Assembly (NCBI RefSeq): GCF_016801865.2
Contig: NC_068937.1
Span: 133,250,455-133,314,454, forward strand
Length of the DNA stretch: 64,000 nucleotides
Reading direction: 5' to 3'
Origin: Culex pipiens pallens
Lineage: Eukaryota; Arthropoda; Insecta; Diptera; Culicidae
Shown here: positions 36,291 to 48,047 of the stretch, piece by piece
How the letters are laid out: every line of letters begins with the position of its first letter
Numbering within the stretch: the stretch's first letter is position 1
The notes under the pieces: generated by a model
Seen by the model: only the letters and a program-made list of their open reading frames with translations
Told to the model about the DNA's origin: nothing
The model's database searches: none
Program-made: the position numbers and the translations under genes

Positions 36291-36338
36291 CGGTGACTGG
36301 GCTACGTTCTCAGCCCAGTTACCGAACAAGTACTGTAT
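36291..36338 (-). mobile_element. Hairpin and pogo-like end
   Basis: CGGTGACTGGGCT (36291-36303) pairs with AGCCCAGTTACCG (36312-36324) except for one wobble, with an 8-base loop. On the minus strand the flank reads TACAGTACTTGTTCGGTAAC, again a CAGT-type end. A further AGCCCAGTTAG lies at about 36269. The other end of the element was not found. Confidence 0.5.
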
Positions 36339-36560
36339 AATTTAAAAATAAATTTAGCAAAATAATAAAAATATGATATTTTAATTTTTGGTGTGATAAC
36401 CAAAGCTTAAAATTGATATTTTCAGAATGTATTTTTTTCTCAACAATTATTACCAAAACATGACAGATTATTTGTTTGCAAAGTTTTCAAAAAATCATGA
36501 ATTAAAAAAATCTTGATCGTCTTGTAATTTTAGTCTAAATATTGGCAGTTTTGGTAATCG

Positions 36561-36893
36561 AACCGCTTTTTATTAATTTGATATACCTTTGATATCACAT
36601 TGAAAAAGGTATTTAGTAAAACAAATATTGATGAAAATATGCATATTTATAAAAACATTTGTTTCTCTCAATACATTTTTCAATGTGAAAAGGTAGATCA
36701 AATTTAAAAAAGCGGTCTATTTAGCATATTTTTATAGCATTTTTGAGTGGAAAGATCTCAAAATTGTATGAAACTGAGATGCAAAATTGCCTCGTTGGTC
36801 TCTTTTGGTCATAGATAAAGTACTAACCATGTTTCAGTCAAATCAAAAAAGCAAAAAACAATCCTTGATTGAAGTCTTGGAGAATTGCTCTTC
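36561..36893. repeat. Imperfect inverted repeat and end of a fold-back family member
   Basis: AACCGCTTTTTATTAATTTG (about 36560) is repeated inverted at about 36698-36720 with the shared inner motifs TCACATTGAAAAA and TACCTTT. The sequence continues into 36740-36893, which parallels the right end of the element at 20803-22312 (TTGGTCATAG, then GAGAATTGCTC). Confidence 0.5.
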
Positions 36894-38804
36894 TTTTCAA
36901 ATGTACTTGTGAAGAAGTTGGTAATTATGCTGGTGAAACTTCTGATGATTAAACAACTTTTTGCAGAGTCTTTGAGATGTGCCAAAATTGTACATAATTT
37001 TCTTTTTATCTCGTTTCTACGTTAATAATACTAATTACAATTATTGAAAGCACAGTTATACCCAGAACATTTAAACACACGTGCATTAATCTGTTCGGAG
37101 TCCAATTAACCAACGCACCGTTTATTTTGTACGGCGTAATAGCCCGAAGGTAGACTTTCAGCTTAGCGAATCGCATGTCGCACGCCAAACATTGAACTGT
37201 TTCGCTAATTAGTGCTCGCCCCGCCGAACACAGCTAGGTAATTATTTATTCAAAAATCAATCATTACCTTTCACGCGTGCTTACTTTCCCCTCCAGGATG
37301 CACTTTAAGCGTTGTCAAGGTCTAGACCGTTCAATCATTCAACGAACCCCGGACAGCTGGACAACCTTAAGTTTGACAGAACACGACTGACGATTTCGTC
37401 CATCCTTCAGGATCACGCCAAACTGGACTGTGGACCATGGCGTCATGTAGCTGATGATTTATTCATGAACTTATCATCACAAATTCATGGCAGATAATCA
37501 CTTGCTGGTCAACCACGTGGACACGACCACGTGGACCAGAGAAAATAGGGGGGGAAAGGGGGAACAATTTCTAGTTTTCCACACAGTGATTACGTAAATC
37601 GGGTTTCCCAGCCATGTTGCCAGAAATCACTTTAAATCCTTCACCGAGAGTCATTCGTCAATTTGAGACGCGGAATAATTTATAAACCACCGTTCGGTGG
37701 TCGTGACCCAGGGACGTTGTGTAACCGACATCGCACCCAAAAAGTGTGGGAAGAAGTGTTAAACCGGCAGGTGACGAAATGTGGGCCGGTGTTTGGAGGT
37801 TTGAAATAGAGCCAACTGGCACGATTTTTGGGGGACAAATAGTAATTTTACAAAACGTCGATCGTGACTTCGAATATGAATTTGATGATAGGTACGAGAG
37901 AATATGACGGTAAAAATGCTGAATAAATTGACAAAATTTAAAAATTATTTCAATTTTCTTAATAGAGTACGGCATTAAGCTTGAAGTTTGCATCATTATT
38001 GCTGTCAATTCCACCACAAATCACAACAGCTGAGGACATACCAGTCCAATTATATTAGTCTATGAATCTGTTTCCGAGAAATTCGTAGTTTACCAGCGTC
38101 CAATCAGTCGTCCCTCAATCGACCCTCAAATCAAACAACCTTCAGAAACCTTGCCCGTTCATGTACGCAGAAACTGTGCCTTCCATCGAACCTATTTAGC
38201 AAAATTCCTCGGACCTACTGCTGAAATAATTAATCTAACTTCTCCCACCCACTTTGCCGTCCAAACCCACCTGCAAAGTTGCTAAATCCAACCGGATTAG
38301 GTGGAAATTGATACTGCCCGACGACGACCATGGCCGTGTGCAGTGCAATTTGCTACCAGCCCACCTTTGGAAATTTGTGTTAGACTGGCCAAGAACGAAC
38401 GGCAAGGAATGCAACGAAACCGCCCGGAACATGGTCAAAGTGAACCTGCGTGCCCGGTTCTGGCTGGACATTCCACACCCACACACGCAGACACACATTC
38501 GTGTATGACACTGTTTAGGATGCACCGTCATGCAGGGTAAATTTGATCTATTGAAAGATTACGTCGTTGCACCCTTCAAAATTCTGCCAATAAATCCGGG
38601 GCATTTCTTTTTTTTTTTTTTTTTCTTTTTTCCAAATATATTCAAATGTCAAATGGGAACTAAAATGCAAATAACAACTTTAATTACTTTAAAAAAGTAA
38701 ATTCCCGTATATCCAATAATGAAAGATTTTTTAAATCTCAAACTTATTTTTTTGGAAAAAGGAATGATTGCAACACAAATGTACTGATATATAAGTCATT
38801 CCAT
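36894..38804. other. Noncoding, mostly non-repetitive
   Basis: No gene is recognised. Frames at 37658-38017 (-) and 38254-38508 (+) are open in less AT-rich DNA; the latter has partly GC-biased codons but no start context, signal or domain I know. A poly-T tract with few interruptions lies at 38608-38632. Confidence 0.45.
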
Positions 38805-39190
38805 CTGAAGCGGAACAGCATTTGAAAATTACCCTCTCCCATCCTGCTCAAATTTGGCAGGGTTGTTGATACTATCAAAACATGCAAGAATTCCGAATTT
38901 CATCCAAATCGGACCACCCCCTCCATTTTTAAGCGAAATCCATTTTTTTCAAATGGCGATAGCTCAGGAGTTTTTTAGATTACCTACATCAGCTTCATTC
39001 GCCGCAACTGCTCACAAAAACACAAAACTTTAAAAATCGATATCTCTGGAACGAAACATATTCATTTCTGACGATAAGTGATTCTTATGTAAAATTGGCC
39101 GGGGAATACGATGAGGTCAAATTAAAAAAAAAAAGTTGAGGTGTTTTGAGATACGGCCGTTTAAAGTTTTCAATTGCGCAATACAGGTAG
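38805..39190 (+). repeat. Interspersed repeat fragment, unknown class
   Basis: The segment from TCATTCCATCTGAAGCGG to GAGATACGGCC has the look of an interspersed mosquito repeat. I rely on memory here, as no second copy lies in this window. It has no coding potential. Confidence 0.35.
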
Positions 39191-39308
39191 AAAAAATAAA
39201 TAAATCAAAATTTTGATCACGAAAATGGATTCTACGTCTAATTTCCTTCAAAATTGAGTCTAAGACCGACCTTCTAAGATTTGTGGTTCCACAATTCATA
39301 ATTCCAAC

Positions 39309-39770
39309 TAAGGCCATTGCAAATATTTTCCGAAGTTTATGTCCCTCGGCTCTAACCAAAGTCGAGGAGGGGCAAAAAAATTAAAAAAAATGTAGGAAAA
39401 AATTTAAATTACAAGCCTAGGTTTCAACATTTGGATGAAAAAGTGTTTTAAAATGCATTTTACACGCGCCCAGTTGCTTTCCAATCATGAGTTTTCAAAA
39501 AATCGAGGTATCGACGGATGTTTTTTTTTTGCGAAAAAAAATCTTTTCGTCGGATAGTACATTGGTATTTCACGAAAATTTAAAATGTTTTAAAAAGAGT
39601 CAAACATGCCTAATATGATTATAAACGCAGGAAAAACGCATTTTAACTGATTTTCAGTTGATTAAACTTTAATTTTCATTAAAATTTAGAAGTTTTTCGA
39701 AAAAAAAAATGTGTTTCCCCCTGATTATTCAGGCCGACTTCGAAGAGGTTGGCGACATAAACATTGAAAA
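39309..39770 (+). repeat. Interspersed repeat family B, copy 3
   Basis: It matches 9604-10230 and 22513-22935: GGCCATTGCAAATATTTTCC, AGTTTATGTCCCTCGGCTC, AAGTGTTTTAAAATGCATTT and CCCAGTTGCTTTCCAATCAT. It is uninterrupted by the MITE seen in copy 1. Confidence 0.7.
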
Positions 39771-39844
39771 AAAATTCATTAAAGCAAAATTCGTTTTTGT
39801 ATAGCAATTATCAAAAATCAAATTGCGTTCGTTTTACACACAAT

Positions 39845-40005
39845 GGGAGCGTTCTTTTATTACGTAACGTAAAAAAATATGTTTAACCCCCTCCCCTCCC
39901 CTCCATCGTAGCAAAACTTCCACACAAATTAAAAAAAAATGTATGACGCGTAACACAGCCATTGAACCCTCCCCCAACTGCGTTACGTAATAAAAGAACG
40001 CTTCC
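39845..40005. mobile_element. 161-bp MITE, family C, copy 1
   Basis: The terminal repeats GGGAGCGTTCTTTTATTACG and the inverted form CGTAATAAAAGAACGCTTCC match over about 24 bases with one difference. AAT duplicates at 39842-39844 and 40006-40008. A 3-bp duplication fits the PIF/Harbinger or similar groups. It is non-coding. Confidence 0.85.
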
Positions 40006-40291
40006 AATCCAATGCAATGAGTGCAGCGTAAAGTCACTCACCATCCTCTTGAAATACATTCGCTCAGAGAACGGTCGTTTGATGTTCTACCGAGATTTTG
40101 ATCATCTCTTCCTTGATCGCATTCAAATGACTTCTGTCACCACGCAGCAAACACGGAAGAGAGAGACGAAAACGAGAGAAAGAAAAAGACCACGGAGTCT
40201 CGTTCGGGTGGCAGCTTGAGTGGTGCTCATTTTTCGATCGTTTCGTCTTTGTGTTTACGTTCTCCGACCGTCGCCAAGCAATGACGATCAT
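40006..40291. other. Short unique spacer
   Basis: This is GC-moderate unique sequence with GAGAGA-type runs between two transposons. Frames on both strands (39962-40219 +, 40064-40291 -) overlap each other and have no supporting evidence. Confidence 0.4.
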
Positions 40292-41539
40292 TAGGGTTAG
40301 TGAAATTTCACGATTTCGCGGACAGCGTGAAATCCGCGAAATTTGGCTTTTTCCGCGAAATCCCGTGAAATTTCATGTTTTTATGAAACTGTAACGATTC
40401 TCCTCAAAATATTTTATCAAACTTAAATAGGAATGAAAATAATTTTAAGAACTACTGTAGAATTAAGCGAGAAAATACCCTTGTTCAATTACTAATATGG
40501 GGTTAGTGAATTTTGACGATTTCGTGAAATTCTTGAAATTCATCATTTTCCACTAATATTTTTTTTTTCGAATAAGATCATAATAAATATTTCAACCATA
40601 AAGACTTTGTAAGTAAATTTGATTAGTTTTCAATTGAAAAGCTTGATATGAACCATTTGAAGAATTGTTCAGATTTTTCAGTTAACTTAATTTAGTAATA
40701 TTTTCATTCGTTGTAGTAAAACTTTTATTACTTTTTTATTTGAGAGGTATAATTTCAAAAGAAATTAAAAGAATCAAGCTTTGTTTAATTCAAAATAAAA
40801 TGAAGAATATTTTTATCTTTTAAATCACATTTCAAAAACATTTGATTTCACATGTTTTTTTCGAAGTCCTGTTTAATTTTATCGATATTTGATTGTTTGG
40901 GTTGATGATTTCCGTGAAAGTTAAAAAATACCACCTTTTTTGTTTGCTGTTCTAATTTTAAATAAAAATTTCAATTTCGTTACAAATTATATTATTTTTG
41001 TCTATTGATTTTAAATTTAGTTTTTGAAAAGAGAGATTAGCACCAAATTATTTTGAATGGGCTCAAGTCGCAGAAAATTCAAACTACATATTTTACTCAT
41101 TTTGGCTGGACAAGATGGTTAAATTTTGCTTTGATATGAGATTCAATAAAATGTAAACTGATGAAACAGAAGCAAATAAGCGAAAACTTTATAGCTTTAT
41201 TAGTTGAATATTAAAAACGCAGTTCTATAAATGAGAATACGCATGCCCTACATTTTGTTTCAAAATATAAATAGAGCTTATCCATAAACCAGGTTGAAAC
41301 ATTTTTGAAAATTTAGAGATTTTTTGTGTCACGTTCAAATTTAGTGAAGATTTTTTTTAGTTTATTGAAGAATAATATAGAATGAGGCATAAAAAGTAGT
41401 TTCTGTGATTTTACACTAAGATTTTCAGAGTTATTTTAACATTTTTCACGTTCCGCGAAATTTGCGTGAAATTTTGTATTTTGAAAATGAGGTACCCGCG
41501 AAATTTGCAATTTTCGAGCGTGAAAAATCACTAAGCCTA
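40292..41539. mobile_element. Non-autonomous hAT-like element with 8-bp target duplication
   Basis: ACGATCAT flanks the element on both sides (40284-40291 and 41540-41547). The ends are TAGGGTTAGTGA and the inverted TCACTAAGCCTA, one mismatch in 12, followed on each side by subterminal CGCGAAAT motifs. An 8-bp duplication with TAGGG ends is diagnostic of the hAT superfamily. The 1,248-bp interior has no transposase. A degraded internal copy of the end (GGGGTTAGTGAATTTTGACG) starts near 40499. Confidence 0.85.
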
Positions 41540-41689
41540 ACGATCATGATAGGAGCTGAATGTGAGAGAACAAATTTCGTTTTCAGTAAATGATAGCTGA
41601 CAAAAAGTTCTTTCAAATATTGTGCAGTCCCATTCGGTGACAGATCTCTTTTCAAGCATTGCTTAAGTTCCTACTTTTCCTCATCCAAC

Positions 41690-41990
41690 GGTAGCCCCAG
41701 TCCAGGAGTGTACCCCACTGGGACAGCCACCAAGTCGTGCACTAAATTTAGTTACTAGCGCTCCAAGGCTACAAGGAATGCAACCATTGTGTGAAGGTGC
41801 GGGACCAGGACAATGGTTTTGCCACCGTCGTCGGCGGCGGTTACTTCCAGGAATTCCACTCCAATAATACAATACAAGACCCTGCCAGAGCCACCGAGAA
41901 GAAACAAACGACCCGGCTTTCGGTAGCCCGACCCCAATTGGCCACCGGGGGTGGATGGAATTCTTGCTTGTCGACCAGATATGGATAATC
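41690..41990 (+). pseudogene. Possible decayed coding exon of a small cysteine-containing protein
   Basis: The frame from 41752 to the TAA at 41986 reads LQGYKECNHCVKVRDQ and then NGFATVVGGGYFQEF, with GC-rich third positions unlike the AT-rich flanks. The pattern Y-x2-C-x2-C-x-V...G-x-A-x-V-x-GGG reminds me of short secreted dipteran proteins, but this is recall only. A stop (41749-41751) ends the frame upstream, where the adjacent frame carries GVYPTGTATKSCTKF, so a one-base shift would join two coding-like pieces. A splice acceptor at TTACTAG (41758) is an alternative. No start codon, signal peptide or poly(A) signal was identified. Confidence 0.35.
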
Positions 41991-42788
41991 TGATTGCTGG
42001 GCTCGTGACCACAGTTAGTGGGATTATTGCCAGGGCACGTGTAGGTGGAATATTAGAACTGATAGCTGCAGGCGGCCTACACGCACGAGGACACGATACA
42101 AATCATATCTTTCATCGTTTGTTTTGTGGTTAAATGCACTATTCAGTCGATTGGGCTCACCGGAGGACAGGGGTGCTTTCAGGGTATGATCATTTAAATA
42201 TTATTTCTCATAATTGTTTATGAAAGGTATATTTACTTTTTCTCAATAGAAAATATTAATTCAAAAAAAAAGTTCAATAAAGTGCAATCAATCAACTTCG
42301 ACCCTGATTCCAGTCTCCATTCCTTTTGTCACAATTATATCATCCCACATCTCGCTCCCAAAACCACAATTGTCCCCTTTCTCACCCATTGTTCCTGGCG
42401 TACAATGGCCAGTGCCAGCGGTGCCGTGCCAGAACACGCCGACCTGATGTCGACATAAATGTTCCAACAAGACTCCTTTTCCGACCCCTTCCCCGAAAAC
42501 CAAAGCTTGTCCGTGTTCTTCTTCTTCTTCTTCATGGTTTTCCTCGGAAAACCCCCTTCAAAGTGGCAGCATTTTCTTGACCATCTTCAACTCAGGTCTG
42601 TTCTAGTCGAGTGTTGCTCGGGAAATCCCCGGAACACATCCCGGCCTGAGCCAAGCAGGACAAACGAGGTCCGGGCCCAAAGAACAACATTTAATTTTCA
42701 ATTCCCCAGAAAAGCCCGGTGACTTGTTCTCGGAGATCCAACGGCATGTGTCTGTGTGTGTGAGAGAGTAAGTGTGATTGGATGTGGA

Positions 42789-42792
<4 letters not shown>
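41991..42792. other. Noncoding spacer of moderate GC
   Basis: No gene is supported. Frames at 42288-42580 and 42459-42722 overlap on opposite strands. A CTTCTTCTTCTTCTTC run lies near 42518-42535. Confidence 0.45.

Positions 42793-42864
<72 letters not shown>
42793..42864. repeat. (CA)36 microsatellite
   Basis: An uninterrupted CA dinucleotide run of 72 bases, preceded by a TGTGTCTGTGTGTGTG stretch at 42746-42763. The minus-strand Val-Cys repeat frames over it are artefacts. Confidence 0.95.
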
Positions 42865-42865
<1 letters not shown>

Positions 42866-43022
42866 CTTCCACTGAAGGGAATCGACGTGTGTATGACCGA
42901 TGGCCAAGATGATAAAATGTTTTGCTTCAAACAACAACCACCCAGGTTGCCTCCGGGGCCGAGCTGGACTGTGGACTTGCATGGTGTCTACTCATTACTC
43001 AAATTATAGAAAAAAAATTATA

Positions 43023-45430
43023 AGCAAAAATACAAAAATACAGCAATAAAACATTACAAAAATACAAAAATACAAAAAAACCAAAATTACAAAAATACAA
43101 AAAACAAAAATAAAAAAATACAAAAATACAAAAAAAAACAAAAATACAAAAATTCAATAATACAAAAATACAAAAATACAAAAATACACAAATACAAAAA
43201 AAAAACAAAAATACAAAAATACAAAAATACAAAAATACAAAAAAAAACAAAAAAAAAACAAAAATACAAAAATACAAAAATTCAATAATACAAAAATACA
43301 AAAATACAAAAATACAAAAATACAAAAATACAAAAATACAAAAATACAAAAATACAAAAATACAAAAATACAAAAATACAAAAATACAAAAATACAAAAA
43401 TACAAAAATACAAAAATACAAAAATACAAAAATACAAAAATACAAAAATACAAAAATACAAAAATACAAAAATACAAAAATACAAAAATACAAAAATACA
43501 AAAATACAAAAATACAAAAATACAAAAATACAAAAATACAAAAATACAAAAATACAAAAATACAAAAATACAAAAATACAAAAATACAAAAATACAAAAA
43601 TACAAAAATACAAAAATACAAAAATACAAAAATACAAAAATACAAAAATACAAAAATACAAAAATACAAAAATACAAAAATACAAAAATACAAAAATACA
43701 AAAATACAAAAATACAAAAATACAAAAATACAAAAATACAAAAATACAAAAATACAAAAATACAAAAATACAGAAATACAAAAATACAAAAATACAAAAA
43801 TACAAAAATACAAAAATACAAAAATACAAAAATACAAAAATACAAAAATACAAAAATACAAAAATACAAAAATACAAAAATACAAAAATACAAAAATACA
43901 AAAATACAAAAATACAAAAATACAAAAATACAAAAATACAAAAATACAAAAATACAAAAATACAAAAATACAAAAATACAAAAATACAAAAATACAAAAA
44001 TACAAAAATACAAAAATACAAAAATACAAAAATACAAAAATACAAAAATACAAAAATACAAAAATACAAAAATACAAAAATGCAAAAATACAAAAATACA
44101 AAAATACAAAAATACAAAAATACAAAAATACAAAAATACAAAAATACAAAAATACAAAAATACAAAAATACAAAAATACAAAACTACAAAAATACAAAAA
44201 TACAAAAATACAAAAATACAAAAATACAAAAATACAAAAATACAAATATACAAAAATACAAAAATACAAAAATACAAAAATACAAAAATACAAAAATACA
44301 AAAATACAAAAATACAAAAATACAAAAATACAAAAATACAAAAATACAAAAATACAAAAATACAAAAATACAAAAATACAAAAATACAAAAATACAAAAA
44401 TACAAAAATACAAAAATACAAAAATACAAAAATACAAAAATACAAAAATACAAAAATACAAAAATACAAAAATACAAAAATACAAAAATACAAAAATACA
44501 AAAATACAAAAATACAAAAATACAAAAATACAAAAATACAAAAATACAAAAATACAAAAATACAAAAATACAAAAATACAAAAATACAAAAATACAAAAA
44601 TACAAAAATACAAAAATACAAAAATACAAAAATACAAAAATACAAAAATACAAAAATACAAAAATACAAAAATACAAAAATACAAAAATACAAAAATACA
44701 AAAATACAAAAATACAAAAATACAAAAATACAAAAATACAAAAATACAAAAATACAAAAATACAAAAATACAAAAATACAAAAATACAAAAATACAAAAA
44801 TACAAAAATACAAAAATACAAAAATACAAAAATACAAAAATACAAAAATACAAAAATACAAAAATACAAAAATACAAAAATACAAAAATACAAAAATACA
44901 AAAATACAAAAATACAAAAATACAAAAATACAAAAATACAAAAATACAAAAATACAAAAATACAAAAATACAAAAATACAAAAATACAAAAATACAAAAA
45001 TACAAAAATACAAAAATACAAAAATACAAAAATACAAAAATACAAAAATACAAAAATACAAAAATACAAAAATACAAAAATACAAAAATACAAAAATACA
45101 AAAATACAAAAATACAAAAATACAAAAATACAAAAATACAAAAATACAAAAATACAAAAATACAAAAATACAAAAATACAAAAATACAAAAATACAAAAA
45201 TACAAAAATACAAAAATACAAAAATACAAAAATACAAAAATACAAAAATACAAAAATACAAAAATACAAAAATACAAAAATACAAAAATACAAAAATACA
45301 AAAATACAAAAATACAAAAATACAAAAATACAAAAATACAAAAATACAAAAATACAAAAATACAAAAATACAAAAATACAAAAATACTAAAATACTAAAA
45401 TACTAAAATACTAAAATACTAAAATACACA
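43023..45430. repeat. 2.4-kb satellite of the 8-base unit ACAAAAAT
   Basis: From about 43270 to 45386 the unit repeats roughly 260 times with only a few substitutions (for example near 43772, 44081, 44183 and 44246). The left flank (43023-43269) is a decayed zone with insertions and base changes. The right end switches to ACTAAAAT for about five units (45387-45425). As 8 is not a multiple of 3, every frame cycles through the same eight codons: KIQKYKNT on plus and YFCIFVFL on minus. The unit contains no stop in any frame on either strand, so the very long open frames are meaningless as genes. Confidence 0.97.
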
Positions 45431-45606
45431 ATTTATGACAAAAAATTAAACAAAAATAAACCATCTAGTTGGCATAAGAGAATAAAGAGGCATCGAAATA
45501 CAAATTTCAACTTCCGCTGATTGTACCGATCTTGTATCGTACCGTTCATTCAATGGGTAGTAGAAACCGTATGCTTGGTACCAATCAGACGACAAGGAAT
45601 CACCGC

Positions 45607-45688
45607 TTATCATCTGAGAAGCACCTGTCGTACCACGTATGACTCATTCGGAACTAAATCACAATAGCTCAAGTAATCAGCCAGATAA
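45607..45688 (+). promoter_or_regulatory. Two GATA sites upstream of the 45804 gene
   Basis: TTATCA at 45607-45612 and AGATAA at 45683-45688 lie 65-150 bp before the predicted transcription start. They mirror, more sparsely, the GATA cluster before the 2474 gene. Confidence 0.35.
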
Positions 45689-45720
45689 CGGCCAAAAAAC
45701 ATATCTACTCGACAGATTCC

Positions 45721-45757
45721 TTTAAATACGACGAACTTTTCAGAGACCCAATCATTC
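45721..45757 (+). promoter_or_regulatory. Core promoter: TATA box plus initiator
   Basis: TTTAAATA at 45721-45728 is followed by the initiator TCATTC at 45752-45757, matching the arthropod TCAKTY consensus. The A at 45754, about 31 bases after the TATA box, is the predicted start of transcription. This leaves a 50-base leader before the ATG at 45804. Confidence 0.7.
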
Positions 45758-45803
45758 CAAACTTACCATCTCCAGAATTAAGTTACACTTCCTCAACCCA
45801 ACC

Positions 45804-46172
45804 ATGAAGACCCTCATCCTGATCGCAACTCTGGCCGTGATCGCCCCCACCCTCCTCGCCGGACCCATCTCGGTCAGTGACAACAACGTCGGCGACATCG
45901 TGACGGTCGGCGTCAACGTCCAGGCGAACGTGACCACCGACATCCGGTCCAACATCGTCAACATTTTGGTCGCCCTGCTGACCCACGTCGGCGAGCTGGA
46001 GGTGCAACCCCCTGCCCAGGAGATTGCGGAACCCAAGTTTAACCTGCTGGAGGCAATCGAGCACGTGAAGACTCTGACGGCGGAACCTGGACTAACCAAG
46101 GAGCAAAAGGGACAGATCTGGCAGGAGCAGGTGGAGGCCATGGTCCAGCAGGTGATGGGTCGTAAGGAGTAA
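45804..46172 (+). CDS. Small secreted cysteine-free protein, unknown function
   Basis: This intronless frame encodes 122 residues. It opens with a strong signal peptide (MKTLILIATLAVIAPTLLA, cleavage predicted after residue 19). The mature chain starts GPISVSDNNVGDIVTVGVNV, followed by a sequon at N42 (NVT), a hydrophobic segment (IVNILVALLTHV, 51-62), a proline-containing hinge (VQPPAQEIAEPK) and a Gln/Glu-rich helical tail to the stop. There is no cysteine. Third codon positions are strongly G/C, the start context is CAACCATG, a TATA/initiator promoter lies upstream and a poly(A) signal downstream, so the gene is well supported. The SDNNVGDIVTVGV motif resembles a set of short secreted dipteran peptides I recall without certainty. 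Its role is unknown; gut, salivary or immune expression is only a guess. Confidence 0.85.
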   Translation: MKTLILIATLAVIAPTLLAGPISVSDNNVGDIVTVGVNVQANVTTDIRSNIVNILVALLTHVGELEVQPPAQEIAEPKFNLLEAIEHVKTLTAEPGLTKEQKGQIWQEQVEAMVQQVMGRKE

Positions 46173-46233
46173 ATGTTTGTTTTGGATTTTGGTTTTGTTT
46201 AAGTTCTGCGCTGCCCGTACCTGATCAACTTGT

Positions 46234-46239
46234 AATAAA
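46234..46239 (+). terminator. Poly(A) signal of the 45804 gene
   Basis: AATAAA lies 62 bases after the TAA stop, within TGTAATAAATGC. This gives a compact transcript of roughly 0.5 kb. Confidence 0.75.
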
Positions 46240-46259
46240 TGCATTAAAAATGAAACAAA

Positions 46260-48047
46260 CTTGAGTCGCCACCCTGTCGTTCTGAATTGACCACCATCGG
46301 AATAATGTCCATGTACTCCTGGGTGTCTTCGAGCGGTTGCCTATAGTTTGCTACCTAAATTTGTGTTGATTTGTAGCTCCAGGACTACACAGGATTGCCG
46401 CCAGCTTCCAGGAGCTTTTCATTATTTGTGTTTGAAGAGAAAAGCGTGTGCGGGTGTGTGTAAGTTCGTACGATGGACCATGGCAACAATTCTTTCGGTT
46501 CCATCAATAACGATGTGGTTAACGCTCCGGCTTCGACCACAGACAACAGCTACTGCTGCTGATGAGAGATTAGATGCCCCGGGATCTGTTGTGGTTCTGG
46601 CTGGACACAAATCCTTGTCTGGGATGGACATTGTTCAGTTGATGAGCTATAAATAGGAAAGGATGCCATTTTAAGTGTTTGTGTGTTGCACAACCTTTTT
46701 TATTTTAACTTCTAAGAGAATCACAAATCGTTAATAATAACAAAAAAAATACTTTTTTTCAGTTATTGTTCAATAACACAGTCAGTCAAAGTACTTTCAT
46801 AAAAATATGCATCATTGAACAGAGCTCCACTAACCAAACTGTGACTTGATCAAACTCGACAAATTCACACTCCCGCGAACTGAATTGCTTCAACAAACCA
46901 ACTTTGACATGATCAAATTTGGTTCCAAACATTCTTCTGGCAAAACAGTTCTCTTTCGGAAATCGACTTAATTTCGTTAATTGAATCAAAAATGCATGCC
47001 TCCACGAGAGGGCTTTTGATGGCAACAAGTCTTTCGTCTTTCGACAAACTGAGGGAAAATTTTCCGTTTCCAGCAAACTTGCCCAAATAGAGTCAACGGA
47101 AAGTTTTCCAAACCCACTGCGTATCGTGTTCGATGCAATGTTGCAATGTTTACGTTCGACACAGGGCAAAGTTGCATTTGGTATATGAACATTCAGTTTA
47201 CCTGGTGACTTGCAGTCGATGGGAACCACGAGAAGGAGTTTGCTGAGTCAAGTTCTGCGAATGTGAAAAACTTACTTTGAGTTGGTTGTTTGTGATGACT
47301 TTCCTCAGTGCAAGTGTAAGTTTTGCGGAGGGAAATATTTATCAAACAGAGATGCGATTGATTTTTTCAAGAAAATTACTTTAGATAATTTCCTAATGAT
47401 CTATGTACAGAAACAGATTTTATTCAATTTTCAGGTAAAAAAAGCATATTTTCAACAAGAAACTTCACCGAAAATTTAATTGAAAACCACCTAATTCAAC
47501 TAATTTGCCATGCAAACTTGCAAACGATAAGTGCATTAACTTCCACATCCTGTGTGCTCTTTGCTTGCAAAAACTAGTCTGTTGATGTGGGTTTTTGCAT
47601 TCCATTCAACAGCCAACCTAACCGCCTTTAAAGAAAAACTTTGGCCCACACAAACGAGTACTCCCTTGCGGGCTGGGAGTGTCAAAAAGCGGAGGATCCT
47701 TTAGCGATACGAGGACCACACACTTCGTTTTTTCGAAAAATCCACATGAAACGGCAATGTTTTGAAAAAATACGAATTTCTGACTAGCGTTTCCTCATAT
47801 TTCTTGTCAAATTATGAATGCAGTACTGTTTGTATTACCCTAGACTGGTGTTAATGCAGTAAAGGATTTGATTTTGTAAAAAAGAGTTAAAACAGAAATA
47901 TTCACAATTTTAAATAACACATAATTGGAAAGAGTAAATTTAAGGATGAAGATTAGACCATACACCTATTTTTAAAAATTAAGACAAAAACATCAAAAAT
48001 TGTGTTGTAATCCTAGAGCATTACTCAAATTAACCTCCTGATCTAGA
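46260..48047. other. Noncoding, mostly non-repetitive
   Basis: No gene is supported. The 147-codon minus-strand frame at 46786-47229 has no signal, domain or codon bias and lacks a promoter-like context. The remainder is AT-rich. Confidence 0.5.

Noticed and set aside
38254..38508. 84-codon frame with partly GC-biased codons
   Set aside because: It lacks an ATG at its start and any recognisable motif, and overlaps an equally long frame in another phase; it remains unproven.
42999..45390. Open frames of 390-740 codons on both strands
   Set aside because: They are translations of a pure 8-base satellite whose unit has no stop in any frame; there is no independent evidence for a gene.
46786..47229. 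147-codon minus-strand frame
   Set aside because: No start context, signal peptide, domain or codon bias; flanking DNA is equally open in other frames.
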